From NCBI RefSeq assembly GCF_018919265.1, contig NZ_JAHLQO010000002.1, positions 186,001 through 250,000 on the forward strand: a DNA stretch of 64,000 nucleotides, given 5' to 3'. The translations under genes were made by a program, and so were the position numbers. Shown here in pieces: positions 42,569-52,863 of this stretch; positions within the stretch are counted from its first letter, which is position 1; every line of letters starts with the position of its first letter. The notes under the pieces were generated by a model, which saw nothing but the letters and a program-made list of their open reading frames with translations, ran no database searches and was not told the origin of the DNA. The DNA comes from Peptoniphilus ovalis (GTDB taxonomy: Bacteria; Bacillota; Clostridia; Tissierellales; Peptoniphilaceae).

Positions 42569-43590
42569 TAAAAAATTATTGCGTAAAAAATGGAAAAATC
42601 CATTTTTATGTCTATATAATTTTAATCATTCTACCTATATTAGCTGCACTTGCTGCAGTTAATATGGGCAGAATGGAAATTAATTTCAAAGATACAATTG
42701 AATTCTTTTCTAATTTGATAAGAAATAGAGAAATTGATCCAATTATGGAGTCTGTAATTTTAAAACTTAGACTTCCGAGAATTATAACTGCAATTATTGT
42801 GGGAAGTGGTCTTACAGTTGCTGGAATAACTTTTCAATCCCTATTTTCAAATCCACTTGCAACACCAGATGTACTTGGAGTGTCTAGTGCGTCAAGTCTT
42901 GGTGCAATTATTGCAATACTTTTAAATTTAAACTCCTTTGGCATACAATTAATAGCACTTATTACAGGACTTTTGTCAATTTTTATAACTATAAGAATTA
43001 TAAAAAGAGAAGAGTCTTCTATTATAATGCTTGTTTTGGTGGGGATTATAATTTCATCACTGTCTAATGCCTTCTCATCACTTCTTAAGTATATGGCTGA
43101 TCCCATGGATAAGCTTCCGCAAATTACATATTGGTTGATGGGCTCCTTTGGCAGAGCTTCATATAAAAATCTTCTATTGGCTGGTCCTATTATTTTAATT
43201 TCTTCAATTTTAATTTACAAAATGAGATGGAGACTAAATATTTTATCTTTATCGGAAGATGAAATTAAATCATTGGGAATAGATATAAGAAAGACTAGAT
43301 TTACCTTTATCTTACTTTCGACCATTATAACTGCAAGCGCCGTCTCAATCTGTGGTCAAATTGGTTGGATTGGTTTGATTATTCCCCATCTTGCGAGGAT
43401 GTTTGTAGGTGCCAATAATGTTTACACTCTTCCCTTTGGTTTAAGTCTAGGGGCATCATTTATGGTTTTAATTGAAGCTCTTTCAAGAACAGTTTCTGTA
43501 ATCGAGCTTCCAATATCAATACTTACTGCAATTATAGGAGCTCCAATATTTATACTATTATTAAGAAGGACTGGAGGTAGTTTTCATTGA
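42565..43590 (+). CDS. FecCD-family ABC transporter permease
   Basis: A 341-residue permease with about nine or ten transmembrane helices, FecCD/BtuC type. Motifs are LRLPRIITAIIVGSGLTVAG, FSNPLATPDVLGVSSASSLG and CGQIGWIGLIIPHLARM, the last being the typical coupling region. It overlaps the lipoprotein gene by four bases and the ATPase gene by four. Confidence 0.92.
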   Translation: MIKNYCVKNGKIHFYVYIILIILPILAALAAVNMGRMEINFKDTIEFFSNLIRNREIDPIMESVILKLRLPRIITAIIVGSGLTVAGITFQSLFSNPLATPDVLGVSSASSLGAIIAILLNLNSFGIQLIALITGLLSIFITIRIIKREESSIIMLVLVGIIISSLSNAFSSLLKYMADPMDKLPQITYWLMGSFGRASYKNLLLAGPIILISSILIYKMRWRLNILSLSEDEIKSLGIDIRKTRFTFILLSTIITASAVSICGQIGWIGLIIPHLARMFVGANNVYTLPFGLSLGASFMVLIEALSRTVSVIELPISILTAIIGAPIFILLLRRTGGSFH

Positions 43591-44378
43591 GATTAGAAGT
43601 TGAAAAGGGATTTTTCAAATTTAATAAAGATGATTTTATTTTAAAAGACATAAACTTTTCTCTTGAAGAGTCAAATATACTTTCGGTTTTGGGGCCTAAT
43701 GGAGCGGGAAAAACAACACTTATTAAATGCATAACTGGACTATTAAAATGGAACAGCGGAAAAACTTTAATTAATAACGAAGACATAAAGAATATTAATA
43801 CGAAAAAACTTTGGTCAGAAATTTCATATATTCCTCAAAAGAGAAATTTTGTATTTGCATACACTGGACTTGAAATGGTAATTTTAGGAAAGTCTTCAAA
43901 GTTAAATGCTTTCGAAACTCCAAGTAAAAAAGATAGAGATGACGCTCTAGAAATAATGAAGAGAATTGGAATAGAAAAGTTATCTTTTAAGAGTTGCAAT
44001 GAAATGAGCGGTGGAGAACTTCAAATGGTTTTAATTGCAAGAGCACTAGTAAATAATCCAAAGATTATAATACTCGATGAGCCAGAAAGCGGACTTGACT
44101 TTAAAAATCAGATTATAATTTTAGATTTAATAGAAAAACTTGCAGGAGAAGGGACAATTGTAATAATAAATACTCATTACCCAGAGCACGCTCTTAAGAT
44201 TTCAGATAAATGTCTTTTGCTTAAATATGGTGGAGATTATAAATTTGGGGATACAAGAGAAATATTAAATAAAGAAAATATTAAATCAGCTTTTGATGTA
44301 AATGTAGAGATAAAAAATATAAATATAAATGGAAAAAATTATGAAAGCATTATAACGACAGGATTAGCAGAGATGTAA
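43587..44378 (+). CDS. ABC transporter ATPase of the iron-type importer
   Basis: A 263-residue ATPase of the FepC/BtuD type. Walker A GPNGAGKTT is at about residues 35-43, signature MSGGELQMVLIARAL, Walker B IIILDEPESGLD and the switch His in NTHYPEH. The start is TTG at 43587, overlapping the permease stop. Together with the two genes before it, it forms a complete importer. Its stop lies inside a terminator hairpin. Confidence 0.93.
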   Translation: MRLEVEKGFFKFNKDDFILKDINFSLEESNILSVLGPNGAGKTTLIKCITGLLKWNSGKTLINNEDIKNINTKKLWSEISYIPQKRNFVFAYTGLEMVILGKSSKLNAFETPSKKDRDDALEIMKRIGIEKLSFKSCNEMSGGELQMVLIARALVNNPKIIILDEPESGLDFKNQIIILDLIEKLAGEGTIVIINTHYPEHALKISDKCLLLKYGGDYKFGDTREILNKENIKSAFDVNVEIKNININGKNYESIITTGLAEM

Positions 44379-44397
44379 AAGTCTCTGCTATTTATTT
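44366..44397 (+). terminator. Terminator of the iron-type ABC operon
   Basis: AGCAGAGA (44366-44373) pairs with TCTCTGCT (44382-44389), followed by ATTTATTTTT. It includes the stop codon of the ATPase gene. Confidence 0.8.
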
Positions 44398-44525
44398 TTA
44401 TGAATAAATATCAAAAAGGTGTTTATTAAAAAAATATATAGGGTATAATAGATATGATAATTTTTATCAAAAAAAATAGTAAATAAAGAAATTTTTAAAA
44501 AACAAATTTAAAGAAGGAGGACAAT

Positions 44526-45095
44526 ATGTCACAAGTAGGAAAAAGAATACCAGAGTTTAAGACAAATGGATATAATCCAAAAAAAGAAGAGTTTGTTGAA
44601 GTTTCAAACAAGGATTTTGAAGGTAAATGGACAGTATTAATGTTCTACCCTGCAGATTTTACTTTTGTATGTCCAACTGAATTAGAAGATATGCAAGAAC
44701 AATATGCTAAATTACAAGAGCTAGGTGCTGAAGTTTACTCAATGTCAACTGACTCACATTTCGTTCACAAGGGATGGCATGATCACTCAGAAGCTATTTC
44801 TAAACTAGAATTTACAATGCTTGCTGATCCACATAAATCAATTACAAGAGATTTTGATGTTCTTGACGAAGAAGGCGGAGTAGCTCAAAGAGCAACATTT
44901 GTTATTGACCCAGATGGAGTTATCCAAACTGTAGAAATCAATGCTGATGGAATCGGAAGAGATGCAAGCCAAGTTTACGATAAGATTCGTGCAGCTCAAT
45001 TCGTAAGAGAAAATCCTGGCGAAGTTTGTCCAGCTAAATGGAAGGAATCAGGAGAAACTCTAACTCCAGGACTAGACCTAGTTGGTAAGATCTAA
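44526..45095 (+). CDS. ahpC: Peroxiredoxin AhpC
   Basis: A 189-residue 2-Cys peroxiredoxin that reduces hydrogen peroxide and organic peroxides. The peroxidatic Cys49 is in [11 protein letters not shown] and the resolving Cys168 in GEVCPAKW. It has a typical AhpC1-type length. The ATG follows AAGGAGG. A TATAAT at 44444-44449 may be its promoter. It overlaps ahpF by one base (TAATG), so peroxidase and reductase are coupled. Confidence 0.97.
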   Translation: MSQVGKRIPEFKTNGYNPKKEEFVEVSNKDFEGKWTVLMFYPADFTFVCPTELEDMQEQYAKLQELGAEVYSMSTDSHFVHKGWHDHSEAISKLEFTMLADPHKSITRDFDVLDEEGGVAQRATFVIDPDGVIQTVEINADGIGRDASQVYDKIRAAQFVRENPGEVCPAKWKESGETLTPGLDLVGKI

Positions 45096-46612
45096 TGCTA
45101 GATAATAATCTAAAAGAACAGGTAAAACAATATTTACAACTTCTCGAAAGGGAAGTTGTAATTTCTATTAGTTTAGATGATTCTGAAAATTCAAAGAAAG
45201 TTAAGGAATTTATAGATGAGTTAATTCCGCTATCTGACAAACTAAAGTTAGAAGAAAAAGAATTAAAATACACTCCTAGCTTTTCGCTTTCATCAGAAGA
45301 TATAGAAGGAATTACATTTGCAGGTATTCCTCTAGGTCATGAATTTGAATCTTTTATCTTGGCACTTCTTCAAGTTGGAGGGAGAGCTCCAAAGATTGAA
45401 GAAGCTCAAATTAAAAGAATCAAGGCAATTGATGAAGAACTTAATTTTCAGACAATAGTATCTTTAAGTTGCCACAACTGTCCAGAAGTTGTTCAATCTT
45501 TAAATATTATGTCTGTTTTAAACCCTAAAATCACTCACACAATGATTGATGGATCAATGTTTGAAGATTATGTTGAAGAACTTGGAATATTAGCAGTTCC
45601 AACTTCATATTTAAATGGAGAACTTTTCTACAATGGAAAAATCTCAATCAATGAAATCTTAAACAAAGTTACAGATGAAAAAGAAGATTTAAAACTTGAA
45701 GAAAAACCAGTGTATGATATGTTAATAATTGGTGGTGGACCAGCTGGTGCAACTGCGGCAATCTATGCAGCTAGAAAGGGTATTACAACTGGATTAGTAG
45801 CTAGTGAGTTTGGCGGACAAGTTAAAGAAACTCTTTCAATAGAAAATATTACAGGTATTCCTTACACTGAAGGTCCTAAATTTATGGAGGAAGTAAGAGA
45901 GCATGTAATAAAATACAATGTTGATATTATTGATGGAGTGACTGTAGAAGATGTAGTAGAAGGAAGTCCATTGACAATCAAAACTGATAATGGAGATCTT
46001 AAGGCAAAGACAATTGTAATTGCAACAGGCGCTAAGTGGAGATTAATTGGAGTTCCAGGAGAAATTGAATTTAGAAATAAAGGTGTGGCTTATTGTACGC
46101 ACTGCGATGGCCCACTATTTAGAGATAAAAAAGTCACTGTAATAGGTGGAGGAAATTCAGGAATTGAAGCTGCAATTGATTTAGCAGGAATTGCAAAAGA
46201 AATTTTAGTTCTTGAATTCTTACCAGAGCTTAAGGCTGATTCAGTTCTTCAAGATAAGTTAAAGGAACTTAAAAATGTAAGAGTTGTCACAAGTGCAGCT
46301 ACACAAAGCCTAGAGGGCGAAAAAGTTCTTGAAAAAATAACTTATCAAGATAGAAATACTGGAGAAGTCATTACAGAAGATACTGCAGGATGCTTTATCC
46401 AAGTTGGACTTTTTCCAATTACAGAATGGATAGATATAGTAGAAAAGAATTCCCGTGGAGAAATCATAGTAGACAAATTTGGCAAGACAAATGTTGAAGG
46501 AATCTTCGCAGCAGGAGATTGTACTGATTCTGCATTTAATCAAATAGTCATTGCACAAGGAAGCGGTGCTACTGCAGCTCTAGGTGCTTATAATTATTTA
46601 ATGACAAAATAA
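45095..46612 (+). CDS. ahpF: AhpF-type NADH:peroxiredoxin reductase
   Basis: A 505-residue flavoprotein disulfide reductase that recharges AhpC. The N-terminal half-domain pair of thioredoxin folds (residues 1-200) has the redox Cys pair 126/129 in SCHNCPEV. The thioredoxin-reductase part begins DMLIIGGGPAGATAA and has the active-site CTHCDGP and the FAD-binding GIFAAGDCTDS. Direct coupling to ahpC confirms the partner. A terminator follows. Confidence 0.95.
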   Translation: MLDNNLKEQVKQYLQLLEREVVISISLDDSENSKKVKEFIDELIPLSDKLKLEEKELKYTPSFSLSSEDIEGITFAGIPLGHEFESFILALLQVGGRAPKIEEAQIKRIKAIDEELNFQTIVSLSCHNCPEVVQSLNIMSVLNPKITHTMIDGSMFEDYVEELGILAVPTSYLNGELFYNGKISINEILNKVTDEKEDLKLEEKPVYDMLIIGGGPAGATAAIYAARKGITTGLVASEFGGQVKETLSIENITGIPYTEGPKFMEEVREHVIKYNVDIIDGVTVEDVVEGSPLTIKTDNGDLKAKTIVIATGAKWRLIGVPGEIEFRNKGVAYCTHCDGPLFRDKKVTVIGGGNSGIEAAIDLAGIAKEILVLEFLPELKADSVLQDKLKELKNVRVVTSAATQSLEGEKVLEKITYQDRNTGEVITEDTAGCFIQVGLFPITEWIDIVEKNSRGEIIVDKFGKTNVEGIFAAGDCTDSAFNQIVIAQGSGATAALGAYNYLMTK

Positions 46613-46662
46613 TTTTATTTGTCCCAGTTAATAAATAAATATATATTATATATAATAGAAGA

Positions 46663-46694
46663 AATATGGCGGAGAATTTTCTTTGCCATATTTT
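46663..46694 (+). terminator. Terminator of ahpCF
   Basis: AATATGGC (46663-46670) pairs with GCCATATT (46685-46692), followed by a run of T. Confidence 0.85.
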
Positions 46695-46807
46695 TTTTAC
46701 TTTAAATGTATTTTTATATTGAAATTATTAAAACTTTAATATATAATGCTTGCTTGTAAGTTTTAGGGAAAAATTACAAAAAATATTGAAAAATGCGTAA
46801 ATTTTCC

Positions 46808-46836
46808 TTTACAAATACTTATATTTAAAGTATAAT
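46808..46836 (+). promoter_or_regulatory. Promoter of the S10-spc-alpha ribosomal operon
   Basis: TTTACA (46808-46813), 17 bases, TATAAT (46831-46836). Confidence 0.8.
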
Positions 46837-46842
46837 ATTTAA

Positions 46843-47041
46843 GCGTTTAGAAAAAGAAGTTGCGATGAAGTCATAAGTTGCTTGAATTTTTGCGGAAAAA
46901 AGGAGATTCAAGGTAATTATGACGGAGAAGTCTAGGCTTGACCTGGGCGTGGGTTATTTTTTCAAACGTGTCCTATTAACACACGAGGATGCGTGTATCA
47001 ATAACCCCCTTCGCAAAAGACATAGCGAATGGAGGTATATT
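46843..47041 (+). promoter_or_regulatory. Structured 5' leader of rpsJ
   Basis: A leader of about 200 bases between promoter and rpsJ, part of a 429-base gap. GGGTTATT (46951) pairs with AATAACCC (47000), with ACACGAGGATGCGTGT inside the long hairpin, and further CTTCGC/GCGAAT-like elements lie near the rpsJ ribosome binding site. It resembles the autoregulatory S10-operon leaders in position, but I cannot match it to a specific family. Confidence 0.6.
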
Positions 47042-47359
47042 ATGTCAAACAAAGGCAAACAAAAAATTAGAATTAAGCTTAAGGCTTACGATCACGAATT
47101 ACTTGATACTTCAGCAGTGAGAATTGTTGATGCAGCTAAGAAGAGTGGAGCAGATGTATCTGGACCAATTCCTCTTCCAACAGAAAAAGAAATTATTACT
47201 ATTTTAAGAGCTGTACACAAGTACAAGGATTCTAGAGAGCAATTTGAGCAAAGAACTCATAAGCGTCTAATTGATATTTTAAATCCTACACAAAAGACTG
47301 TAGATTCACTAATGAAACTTAATCTACCAGCTGGTGTAGACATAGAAATTAAACTTTAA
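47042..47359 (+). CDS. rpsJ: Ribosomal protein S10
   Basis: A 105-residue small-subunit head protein that also binds NusB in antitermination. It has [18 protein letters not shown] and ends with VDIEIKL. The frame is open further upstream through the leader, but ATG 47042 behind TGGAGG gives the standard length. It is the first gene of the long ribosomal superoperon. Confidence 0.96.
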   Translation: MSNKGKQKIRIKLKAYDHELLDTSAVRIVDAAKKSGADVSGPIPLPTEKEIITILRAVHKYKDSREQFEQRTHKRLIDILNPTQKTVDSLMKLNLPAGVDIEIKL

Positions 47360-47418
47360 AACTTTGCTTTATAAGACTTTTTTAAGAAAAGTCCGCTGTA
47401 ATTATTAGGAGGTGCAAC

Positions 47419-48051
47419 GTGAAATATTTAGTAGGTAAGAAAATTGGCATGACTCAAATCTTCGACGAAGAGGGTACTGTCACTCCTGTCTCAGTTATTG
47501 AAGTAGAACCAAACGTTGTTGTACAAAAGAAAACAATTGAAACTGATGGATACAATGCTATCCAAGTTGCAACAGGTGAGGTTAAAGAAAAGAAATTAAA
47601 CAAACCTGAGAAAGGTCATTTTGATAAAGCTGGAGTAGGTTATAGAAGACATCTTTCAGAATTTAGAACAGATGATGTTGAAAACTATAATCTAGGAGAC
47701 GAAATAAAAGTAGATATCTTTGAAGTAGCAGAACATGTAGATGTTGTGGGAAAATCAAAAGGTAAAGGTACTGCTGGTGTAATCAAACGTCATAACTTCG
47801 GACGTGGTAGAGAAACTCACGGTTCTAAACTACACAGAACTGCCGGTGGTATGGGAGCAGCATCATATCCAGGTAAGGTATTTAAAAACCACAGAATGTC
47901 TGGAAAGATGGGTAACGAAAGAGTTACTGTTCAAAATTTAGAAATTGTAAGAATAGATACAGATAAAAATTTAATTTTAGTTAAGGGTGCTATTCCAGGA
48001 CCTAAGAAGGGAACTGTAAGAATTAAAAGCACTGTTAAAGTGACTAAATAA
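47419..48051 (+). CDS. rplC: Ribosomal protein L3
   Basis: A 210-residue early-assembly protein near the peptidyl-transferase centre. It begins [18 protein letters not shown] and contains the conserved [15 protein letters not shown] with the central loop. The start is GTG 47419 behind AGGAGGTG. Confidence 0.96.
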   Translation: MKYLVGKKIGMTQIFDEEGTVTPVSVIEVEPNVVVQKKTIETDGYNAIQVATGEVKEKKLNKPEKGHFDKAGVGYRRHLSEFRTDDVENYNLGDEIKVDIFEVAEHVDVVGKSKGKGTAGVIKRHNFGRGRETHGSKLHRTAGGMGAASYPGKVFKNHRMSGKMGNERVTVQNLEIVRIDTDKNLILVKGAIPGPKKGTVRIKSTVKVTK

Positions 48052-48068
48052 GATAGGGAGGTAAAGAA

Positions 48069-48692
48069 ATGCCTAAGATTCAAATGATTGACATTAAGGG
48101 AAATCCTGTTGAAGAAGTCGAACTAAGTGAAGGGCTATTTGATGCTCCTGTAAGCACACATGCTGTTTATTTAGTTGTTAAAAACATTTTAGCTAATAAA
48201 AGACAAGGAACTCACTCTGCAAAAACTCGTTCAGAAGTTCGTGGAGGAGGAAGAAAACCTTGGAGACAAAAGGGAACTGGTCGTGCTAGACAAGGATCTA
48301 TAAGATCACCTCAATGGACAGGTGGTGGAGTTGTTTTTGCTAAGAAACCTAGAGATTACTCCTACACTACTCCTAAGAAAGTAAGAAGACTTGCACTTAG
48401 ATCAGTATTAACAAGTAAATTACAAGATGGTGAATTAATCATCGTTGATAAATTTGAAATGGAAGAGCCAAAGACTAAAATCTTTGCTAACATCTTAAAA
48501 GATATTAAATCAGCTAGGAAAGCTCTAGTAGTTGTTGATGACAATGAAAAAGATGTAGCAAGAGCTGCAAGAAATATTGAAGGTGTTAAAACTTCAAGAG
48601 CAACTGATATTAATGTATATGATTTATTAAAGTATGACAGTCTAATAATCAGTAAAGAAGCACTTGGAACTATTGAGGAGGTGTTTAACTGA
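48069..48692 (+). CDS. rplD: Ribosomal protein L4
   Basis: A 207-residue exit-tunnel protein. Its extended loop has the conserved RSEVRGGGRKPWRQKGTGRA at about residues 56-75. In some bacteria L4 represses the S10 operon. It shares one base with rplW. Confidence 0.96.
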   Translation: MPKIQMIDIKGNPVEEVELSEGLFDAPVSTHAVYLVVKNILANKRQGTHSAKTRSEVRGGGRKPWRQKGTGRARQGSIRSPQWTGGGVVFAKKPRDYSYTTPKKVRRLALRSVLTSKLQDGELIIVDKFEMEEPKTKIFANILKDIKSARKALVVVDDNEKDVARAARNIEGVKTSRATDINVYDLLKYDSLIISKEALGTIEEVFN

Positions 48693-48979
48693 TGAATAAA
48701 TTTGATATCATTAAAAGACCTGTAGTAACTGAACAATCAATGGACATGATGGAAGAAAACAAATATACTTTCGAAGTTGATAAAAATGCTACTAAACCAG
48801 AAATTAGATCAGCAATTGAAGAAATTTTTGGAGTTAAGGTTGAAAAAGTTCACACAATGAATGTTCGTGGAAAACTTAAAAGACAAGGAGTTCATCAAGG
48901 AAGACGTCCTTCATGGAAAAAGGCTATAATAAAACTTACTGATGACTCAGAACCGATAGAATTTTTTGATTCTATCTAA
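48692..48979 (+). CDS. rplW: Ribosomal protein L23
   Basis: A 95-residue protein at the tunnel exit where trigger factor and SRP dock. It has FDIIKRPVVTEQSMDMMEEN and the family's basic loop GKLKRQGVHQGRRPSWKKAI. It overlaps rplD by one base. Confidence 0.96.
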   Translation: MNKFDIIKRPVVTEQSMDMMEENKYTFEVDKNATKPEIRSAIEEIFGVKVEKVHTMNVRGKLKRQGVHQGRRPSWKKAIIKLTDDSEPIEFFDSI

Positions 48980-48998
48980 TAGTAGGAGGTTATAGAAA

Positions 48999-49829
48999 AT
49001 GGCAATTAGAGGATTTAAACCTACAACTCCTGCCCGTAGAAAGATGACTGTTGCTACTTTTGATGAAATCACAAAGACAACACCTGAAAAGTCTCTTTTA
49101 ACTACTATTAAGAAAACTGCCGGAAGAAACTCATACGGTAGAATTACTAGTAGACACAGAGGCGGCGGAGTAAAAAGAAAATATAGAATTATAGATTTTA
49201 AGAGAAATAAAGACAATATCCCAGCAAAAGTTCAAGCTATCGAATACGATCCATACAGAACTTCATATATCGCTTTACTTTCTTATGCAGATGGTGAAAA
49301 GAGATATATCATTCAACCTAATGGATTAAAAGTTGGAGATGTAGTTGAATCAGGAACAGATGCAGATATCAAAATTGGTAACGCACTAATCCTTGCTGAT
49401 ATTCCTGTTGGTACAACAGTTCATAATATTGAACTTACACCAGGAAAGGGTGGACAACTTGCAAGATCTGCAGGATCATCTGCTCAACTAATGGCTAAAG
49501 AAGGAAAATATGCTCAACTTAGACTTCCATCTGGAGAATTCAGACTAGTAAGTCAAAGATGTAAGGCAACTGTTGGACAAGTTGGAAATATTTCCCACGA
49601 ACTTATCACTTTAGGTAAGGCTGGTAAGAGTAGATATCTTGGAAAGAGACCTCACGTTAGAGGATCTGCGATGAACCCAGTAGATCACCCTCATGGTGGT
49701 GGGGAAGGTAGAACTCCAATTGGTAGACCTTCACCAATGACTCCTTGGGGCAAGAAAGCTCTAGGACTTAAAACTAGAAAGAAAAACAAGAAATCTGACA
49801 AATATATAGTTAGAAGAAGAACTAAGTAA
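48999..49829 (+). CDS. rplB: Ribosomal protein L2
   Basis: A 276-residue protein needed for subunit joining and peptidyl transfer. The conserved [20 protein letters not shown] with the functional His is near the C-terminus, and [17 protein letters not shown] near the N-terminus. Strong AGGAGG before the ATG. Confidence 0.97.
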   Translation: MAIRGFKPTTPARRKMTVATFDEITKTTPEKSLLTTIKKTAGRNSYGRITSRHRGGGVKRKYRIIDFKRNKDNIPAKVQAIEYDPYRTSYIALLSYADGEKRYIIQPNGLKVGDVVESGTDADIKIGNALILADIPVGTTVHNIELTPGKGGQLARSAGSSAQLMAKEGKYAQLRLPSGEFRLVSQRCKATVGQVGNISHELITLGKAGKSRYLGKRPHVRGSAMNPVDHPHGGGEGRTPIGRPSPMTPWGKKALGLKTRKKNKKSDKYIVRRRTK

Positions 49830-49841
49830 TCGGAGGGTATA

Positions 49842-50126
49842 ATGAGTAGATCAATTAAAAAAGGACCATTTGCTGATGAACACCTTCTAAAGAAGGTTGA
49901 CGAACTAAATGAAAAGAACGAAAAGAAAGTTATAAAAACTTGGTCTCGTCGCTCAACTATTTTCCCTGAATTTGTTTCACATACTATAGCTGTTCACGAT
50001 GGCAGAAAACACGTGCCAGTATATATTACAGAAGATATGGTAGGACATAAATTAGGCGAATTTGTTCCAACAAGAACTTATAGAGGCCACGGTGGCAAGA
50101 GCGAAAAGAGTACTACAGTAAGATAA
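49842..50126 (+). CDS. rpsS: Ribosomal protein S19
   Basis: A 94-residue protein of the 30S head that contacts S13. It starts [19 protein letters not shown] and ends with the typical [14 protein letters not shown]. Confidence 0.96.
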   Translation: MSRSIKKGPFADEHLLKKVDELNEKNEKKVIKTWSRRSTIFPEFVSHTIAVHDGRKHVPVYITEDMVGHKLGEFVPTRTYRGHGGKSEKSTTVR

Positions 50127-50137
50127 GGAGGGTATTA

Positions 50138-50473
50138 ATGGAAACACAAGCAATAGCAAAATATGTAAGAATTTCACCTCTAAAGGTGAATTACATCTGC
50201 GCAGAAATTCGTGGAAAAAGTGTTGATGAAGCCCTTTCTATTTTAAAGTTTACTAATAAGAGAGGAGCTCATGAGCTCTATAAGGTACTTCACTCAGCAG
50301 TAGCAAATGCTGAAAACAACCTTAATTTAGATAGAGACGATCTTTATGTGAAAAAGGCATACGCTAATGACGGACCTACAATGAAGAGATTCCGTCCTAA
50401 GGCTAAAGGAATGGCTTATCCAATTCTAAAAAGATCAAGTCACATTGGCGTTGTCGTAGCAGAAAGAGAGTAA
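50138..50473 (+). CDS. rplV: Ribosomal protein L22
   Basis: A 111-residue exit-tunnel protein. It has KYVRISPLKVNYICAEIRGK and the beta-hairpin region around RFRPKAKGMAYPILKRSSHI, where macrolide-resistance changes occur in other species. AAGGAGG precedes the ATG. Confidence 0.96.
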   Translation: METQAIAKYVRISPLKVNYICAEIRGKSVDEALSILKFTNKRGAHELYKVLHSAVANAENNLNLDRDDLYVKKAYANDGPTMKRFRPKAKGMAYPILKRSSHIGVVVAERE

Positions 50474-50484
50474 GGAGGTAGAGT

Positions 50485-51231
50485 ATGGGTCAAAAAGTAA
50501 ACCCACATGGACTTCGTGTTGGTGTAATCAAAGATTGGGATTCAAAATGGTATGCGGACAAAAAGAATTTTGCCGATTTATTAGTTGAAGATAACAATAT
50601 TAGAAAATATATTAAGAAAAAACTTTATGCTGCAGGAATTGCAAAAATCGAAATCGAAAGAGCAGCAAATAGAGTTAAAGTTTCAGTTCACACTGCAAAA
50701 CCTGGTATGGTAATTGGCCGTGGCGGAGTTGGAGTTGAAGAACTTAGAACAGAAATCGAAAAATTAACAGGAAAATCTGTTGTAATAAATGTTGAAGAAA
50801 TCAAAAATCAAGATTTAAATTCACAACTTGTTGCTGAAAGCATTGCAGAAGCACTTGAAAGAAGAGTTTCTTTTAGACGTGCTATGAAACAAGCTATTCA
50901 AAGAACAATGCGTCAAGGAGCACTTGGTATTAAGACTTCAGTTTCAGGACGTCTTGGCGGAGCTGATATGGCTAGAACTGAAGGATATTCTGAAGGTACT
51001 ATTCCTCTACAAACACTAAGAGCTGACATTGATTATGGATTTGCTGAAGCAGATACAACTTATGGAAAACTTGGTGTTAAAGTTTGGCTATACAAAGGTG
51101 AAGTTCTTCCAGAATTAGAAGAAACTAATAAAAAGCCAAGAGATAACAGAAATCGCAAGAGACGCGATAATAACAGAAACAATAATTTCAATAGAAATAA
51201 TAGAAGAGATAATAGAAACAAAGAGTCTTAA
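50485..51231 (+). CDS. rpsC: Ribosomal protein S3 with Asn/Arg-rich C-terminal tail
   Basis: A 248-residue mRNA-entry protein. The KH domain carries [20 protein letters not shown], and the C-terminal domain has GAIGIKTS-like [20 protein letters not shown]. It is about 30 residues longer than many homologues because of a tail of repeated Asn and Arg ([14 protein letters not shown] and following), which is probably disordered and may bind RNA. Confidence 0.95.
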   Translation: MGQKVNPHGLRVGVIKDWDSKWYADKKNFADLLVEDNNIRKYIKKKLYAAGIAKIEIERAANRVKVSVHTAKPGMVIGRGGVGVEELRTEIEKLTGKSVVINVEEIKNQDLNSQLVAESIAEALERRVSFRRAMKQAIQRTMRQGALGIKTSVSGRLGGADMARTEGYSEGTIPLQTLRADIDYGFAEADTTYGKLGVKVWLYKGEVLPELEETNKKPRDNRNRKRRDNNRNNNFNRNNRRDNRNKES

Positions 51232-51249
51232 GAAGGGAGGAATATAGTC

Positions 51250-51681
51250 ATGTTGATGCCTAAAAGAGTAAAATATCGTAGAGTCCACAGAGGCAGAATG
51301 AAGGGTAAAGCCCTACGTGGAAATGAGCTTGCATATGGCGAATACGGAATTAAAGCTCTAGAACCTTGTTGGATTACTTCAAATCAAATAGAAGCGGCAC
51401 GTCGTGCTATGACAAGATATATTCGTAGAGGTGGAAATATCTGGATTAAGATTTTCCCAGACAAACCTGTTACTGAAAAACCTGCAGAAACTCGTATGGG
51501 TTCTGGTAAGGGTGCTCCTGAGTACTGGGTAGCAGTTGTTAAGCCAGGTAGAATTTTATTTGAAATGGGTGGAGTTTCAGAAGAAGTTGCAAGAGAAGCT
51601 ATGAGACTAGCAGCTATGAAGCTACCTATCAAAACAAAATTCGTTATGAAAGATAAGGATGGTGACTCAAATGAAGGCTAA
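51250..51681 (+). CDS. rplP: Ribosomal protein L16
   Basis: A 143-residue protein near the A-site tRNA elbow. It has [18 protein letters not shown] and the conserved [18 protein letters not shown]. Start at ATG 51250 behind GGGAGG; an ATG two codons later is the alternative. It overlaps rpmC by 11 bases. Confidence 0.95.
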   Translation: MLMPKRVKYRRVHRGRMKGKALRGNELAYGEYGIKALEPCWITSNQIEAARRAMTRYIRRGGNIWIKIFPDKPVTEKPAETRMGSGKGAPEYWVAVVKPGRILFEMGGVSEEVAREAMRLAAMKLPIKTKFVMKDKDGDSNEG

Positions 51682-51877
51682 AGAAATTCGTAATTTATCA
51701 AGCGAAGAATTAAATAACAAAGTTAATGAGCTTAAAAATGAACTTTTTAATTTGAGATTTAGATTGGCAACAGGCCAACTTGACAATCCATCAAGCATTA
51801 AAACTGTTAAAAGAGATATAGCAAGAGTAAAAACGATCATTAGAGAACGTGAACTTGAAGTTGGAAAGGAGGCTTAA
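51671..51877 (+). CDS. rpmC: Ribosomal protein L29
   Basis: A 68-residue helical hairpin protein at the tunnel exit. It starts [18 protein letters not shown] and contains [16 protein letters not shown] prefer ATG 51671, the normal family start; a start 12 bases upstream is possible. Confidence 0.93.
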   Translation: MKAKEIRNLSSEELNNKVNELKNELFNLRFRLATGQLDNPSSIKTVKRDIARVKTIIRERELEVGKEA

Positions 51878-51881
51878 TCTC

Positions 51882-52136
51882 ATGGAAAGAAATTCAAGAA
51901 AAACTATAACTGGCGTTGTAGTAAGTGATAAAATGGATAAAACTATTGTAGTAGCAATTGAGACTTTTAAAACTCATCCTATTTACAAGAAGAGATTTAA
52001 GAAGACTACTAAATTCAAGGCTCATGATGAAAATAACGAATGTGGTATTGGTGATAAGGTAAAACTAATGGAAACTAGACCACTAAGCAGAGATAAAAGA
52101 TGGAGACTTGTAGAAATTATTGAAAAAGCTCAATAA
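51882..52136 (+). CDS. rpsQ: Ribosomal protein S17
   Basis: An 84-residue OB-fold 16S rRNA-binding protein. It has [20 protein letters not shown] and [19 protein letters not shown] 51882 has GGAGG at the right distance, so upstream extension of the frame is excluded. Confidence 0.95.
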   Translation: MERNSRKTITGVVVSDKMDKTIVVAIETFKTHPIYKKRFKKTTKFKAHDENNECGIGDKVKLMETRPLSRDKRWRLVEIIEKAQ

Positions 52137-52159
52137 TTTTAGACTGAAAGGAGAAAAAC

Positions 52160-52528
52160 ATGATTCAACAAGAAACAAGATTACGTGTTGCTGACAATTC
52201 AGGTGCAAGAGAACTATCTGTTGTTAAAGTCCTTGGTGGAACTAATAGAAGAACAGCTAATATTGGTGATATTGTAGTTTGCTCTGTTAAACATGCAACA
52301 CCAGGCGGCGTTGTTAAGAAAGGTTCTGTTGTAAGAGCTGTAATTGTTAGAACAAGCAAAGGTATAAGAAGAAAAGATGGATCTTATATTAGTTTTGACG
52401 ACAATGCTGCAGTTGTTATTAAAGAAGATAGAAGTCCAGTAGGAACTCGTATATTTGGACCTGTAACTAGAGAACTAAGAGCTGGAAACTTTATGAAAAT
52501 TATTTCTCTAGCTCCGGAAGTACTATAA
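52160..52528 (+). CDS. rplN: Ribosomal protein L14
   Basis: A 122-residue protein at the subunit interface. It starts [20 protein letters not shown] and ends [12 protein letters not shown], both diagnostic. It begins the spc-type part of the superoperon. Confidence 0.97.
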   Translation: MIQQETRLRVADNSGARELSVVKVLGGTNRRTANIGDIVVCSVKHATPGGVVKKGSVVRAVIVRTSKGIRRKDGSYISFDDNAAVVIKEDRSPVGTRIFGPVTRELRAGNFMKIISLAPEVL

Positions 52529-52543
52529 TTTGGAGGTGTAGTA

Positions 52544-52852
52544 ATGAAAATTTTAAAAGATGACATCGTAAAAGTTATAGCCGGAAAAGATAAAGGCAAG
52601 ACTGGAAAAGTTTTAAGAACAATCCCAAAGGAAGACAAAGTTGTGGTTGAAAAGGTAAATGTTGTTACAAAACACATAAAACCTAGAGGACCTCAAGCTC
52701 CAGGTGGAATTGAAAAAATGGAAGCACCAATTCATGTTTCTAATGTAATGTTTGTTGACAAAGCATCTGGAAAGACAACAAGAATTGGATATAGAATAGA
52801 AGACGGAAAAAAAGTTAGATATGCAAAATCTAGCGGAAATACAATTAAGTAG
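52544..52852 (+). CDS. rplX: Ribosomal protein L24
   Basis: A 102-residue assembly-initiator protein with an N-terminal KOW motif ([20 protein letters not shown]) and the conserved [18 protein letters not shown]. Confidence 0.96.
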   Translation: MKILKDDIVKVIAGKDKGKTGKVLRTIPKEDKVVVEKVNVVTKHIKPRGPQAPGGIEKMEAPIHVSNVMFVDKASGKTTRIGYRIEDGKKVRYAKSSGNTIK

Positions 52853-52863
52853 GGGGTAAAATA

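Noticed and set aside
46919-47041. Longer rpsJ starting at ATG 46919
   Set aside because: The extra 41 residues have no counterpart in S10 and are encoded by the structured leader; ATG 47042 has TGGAGG.
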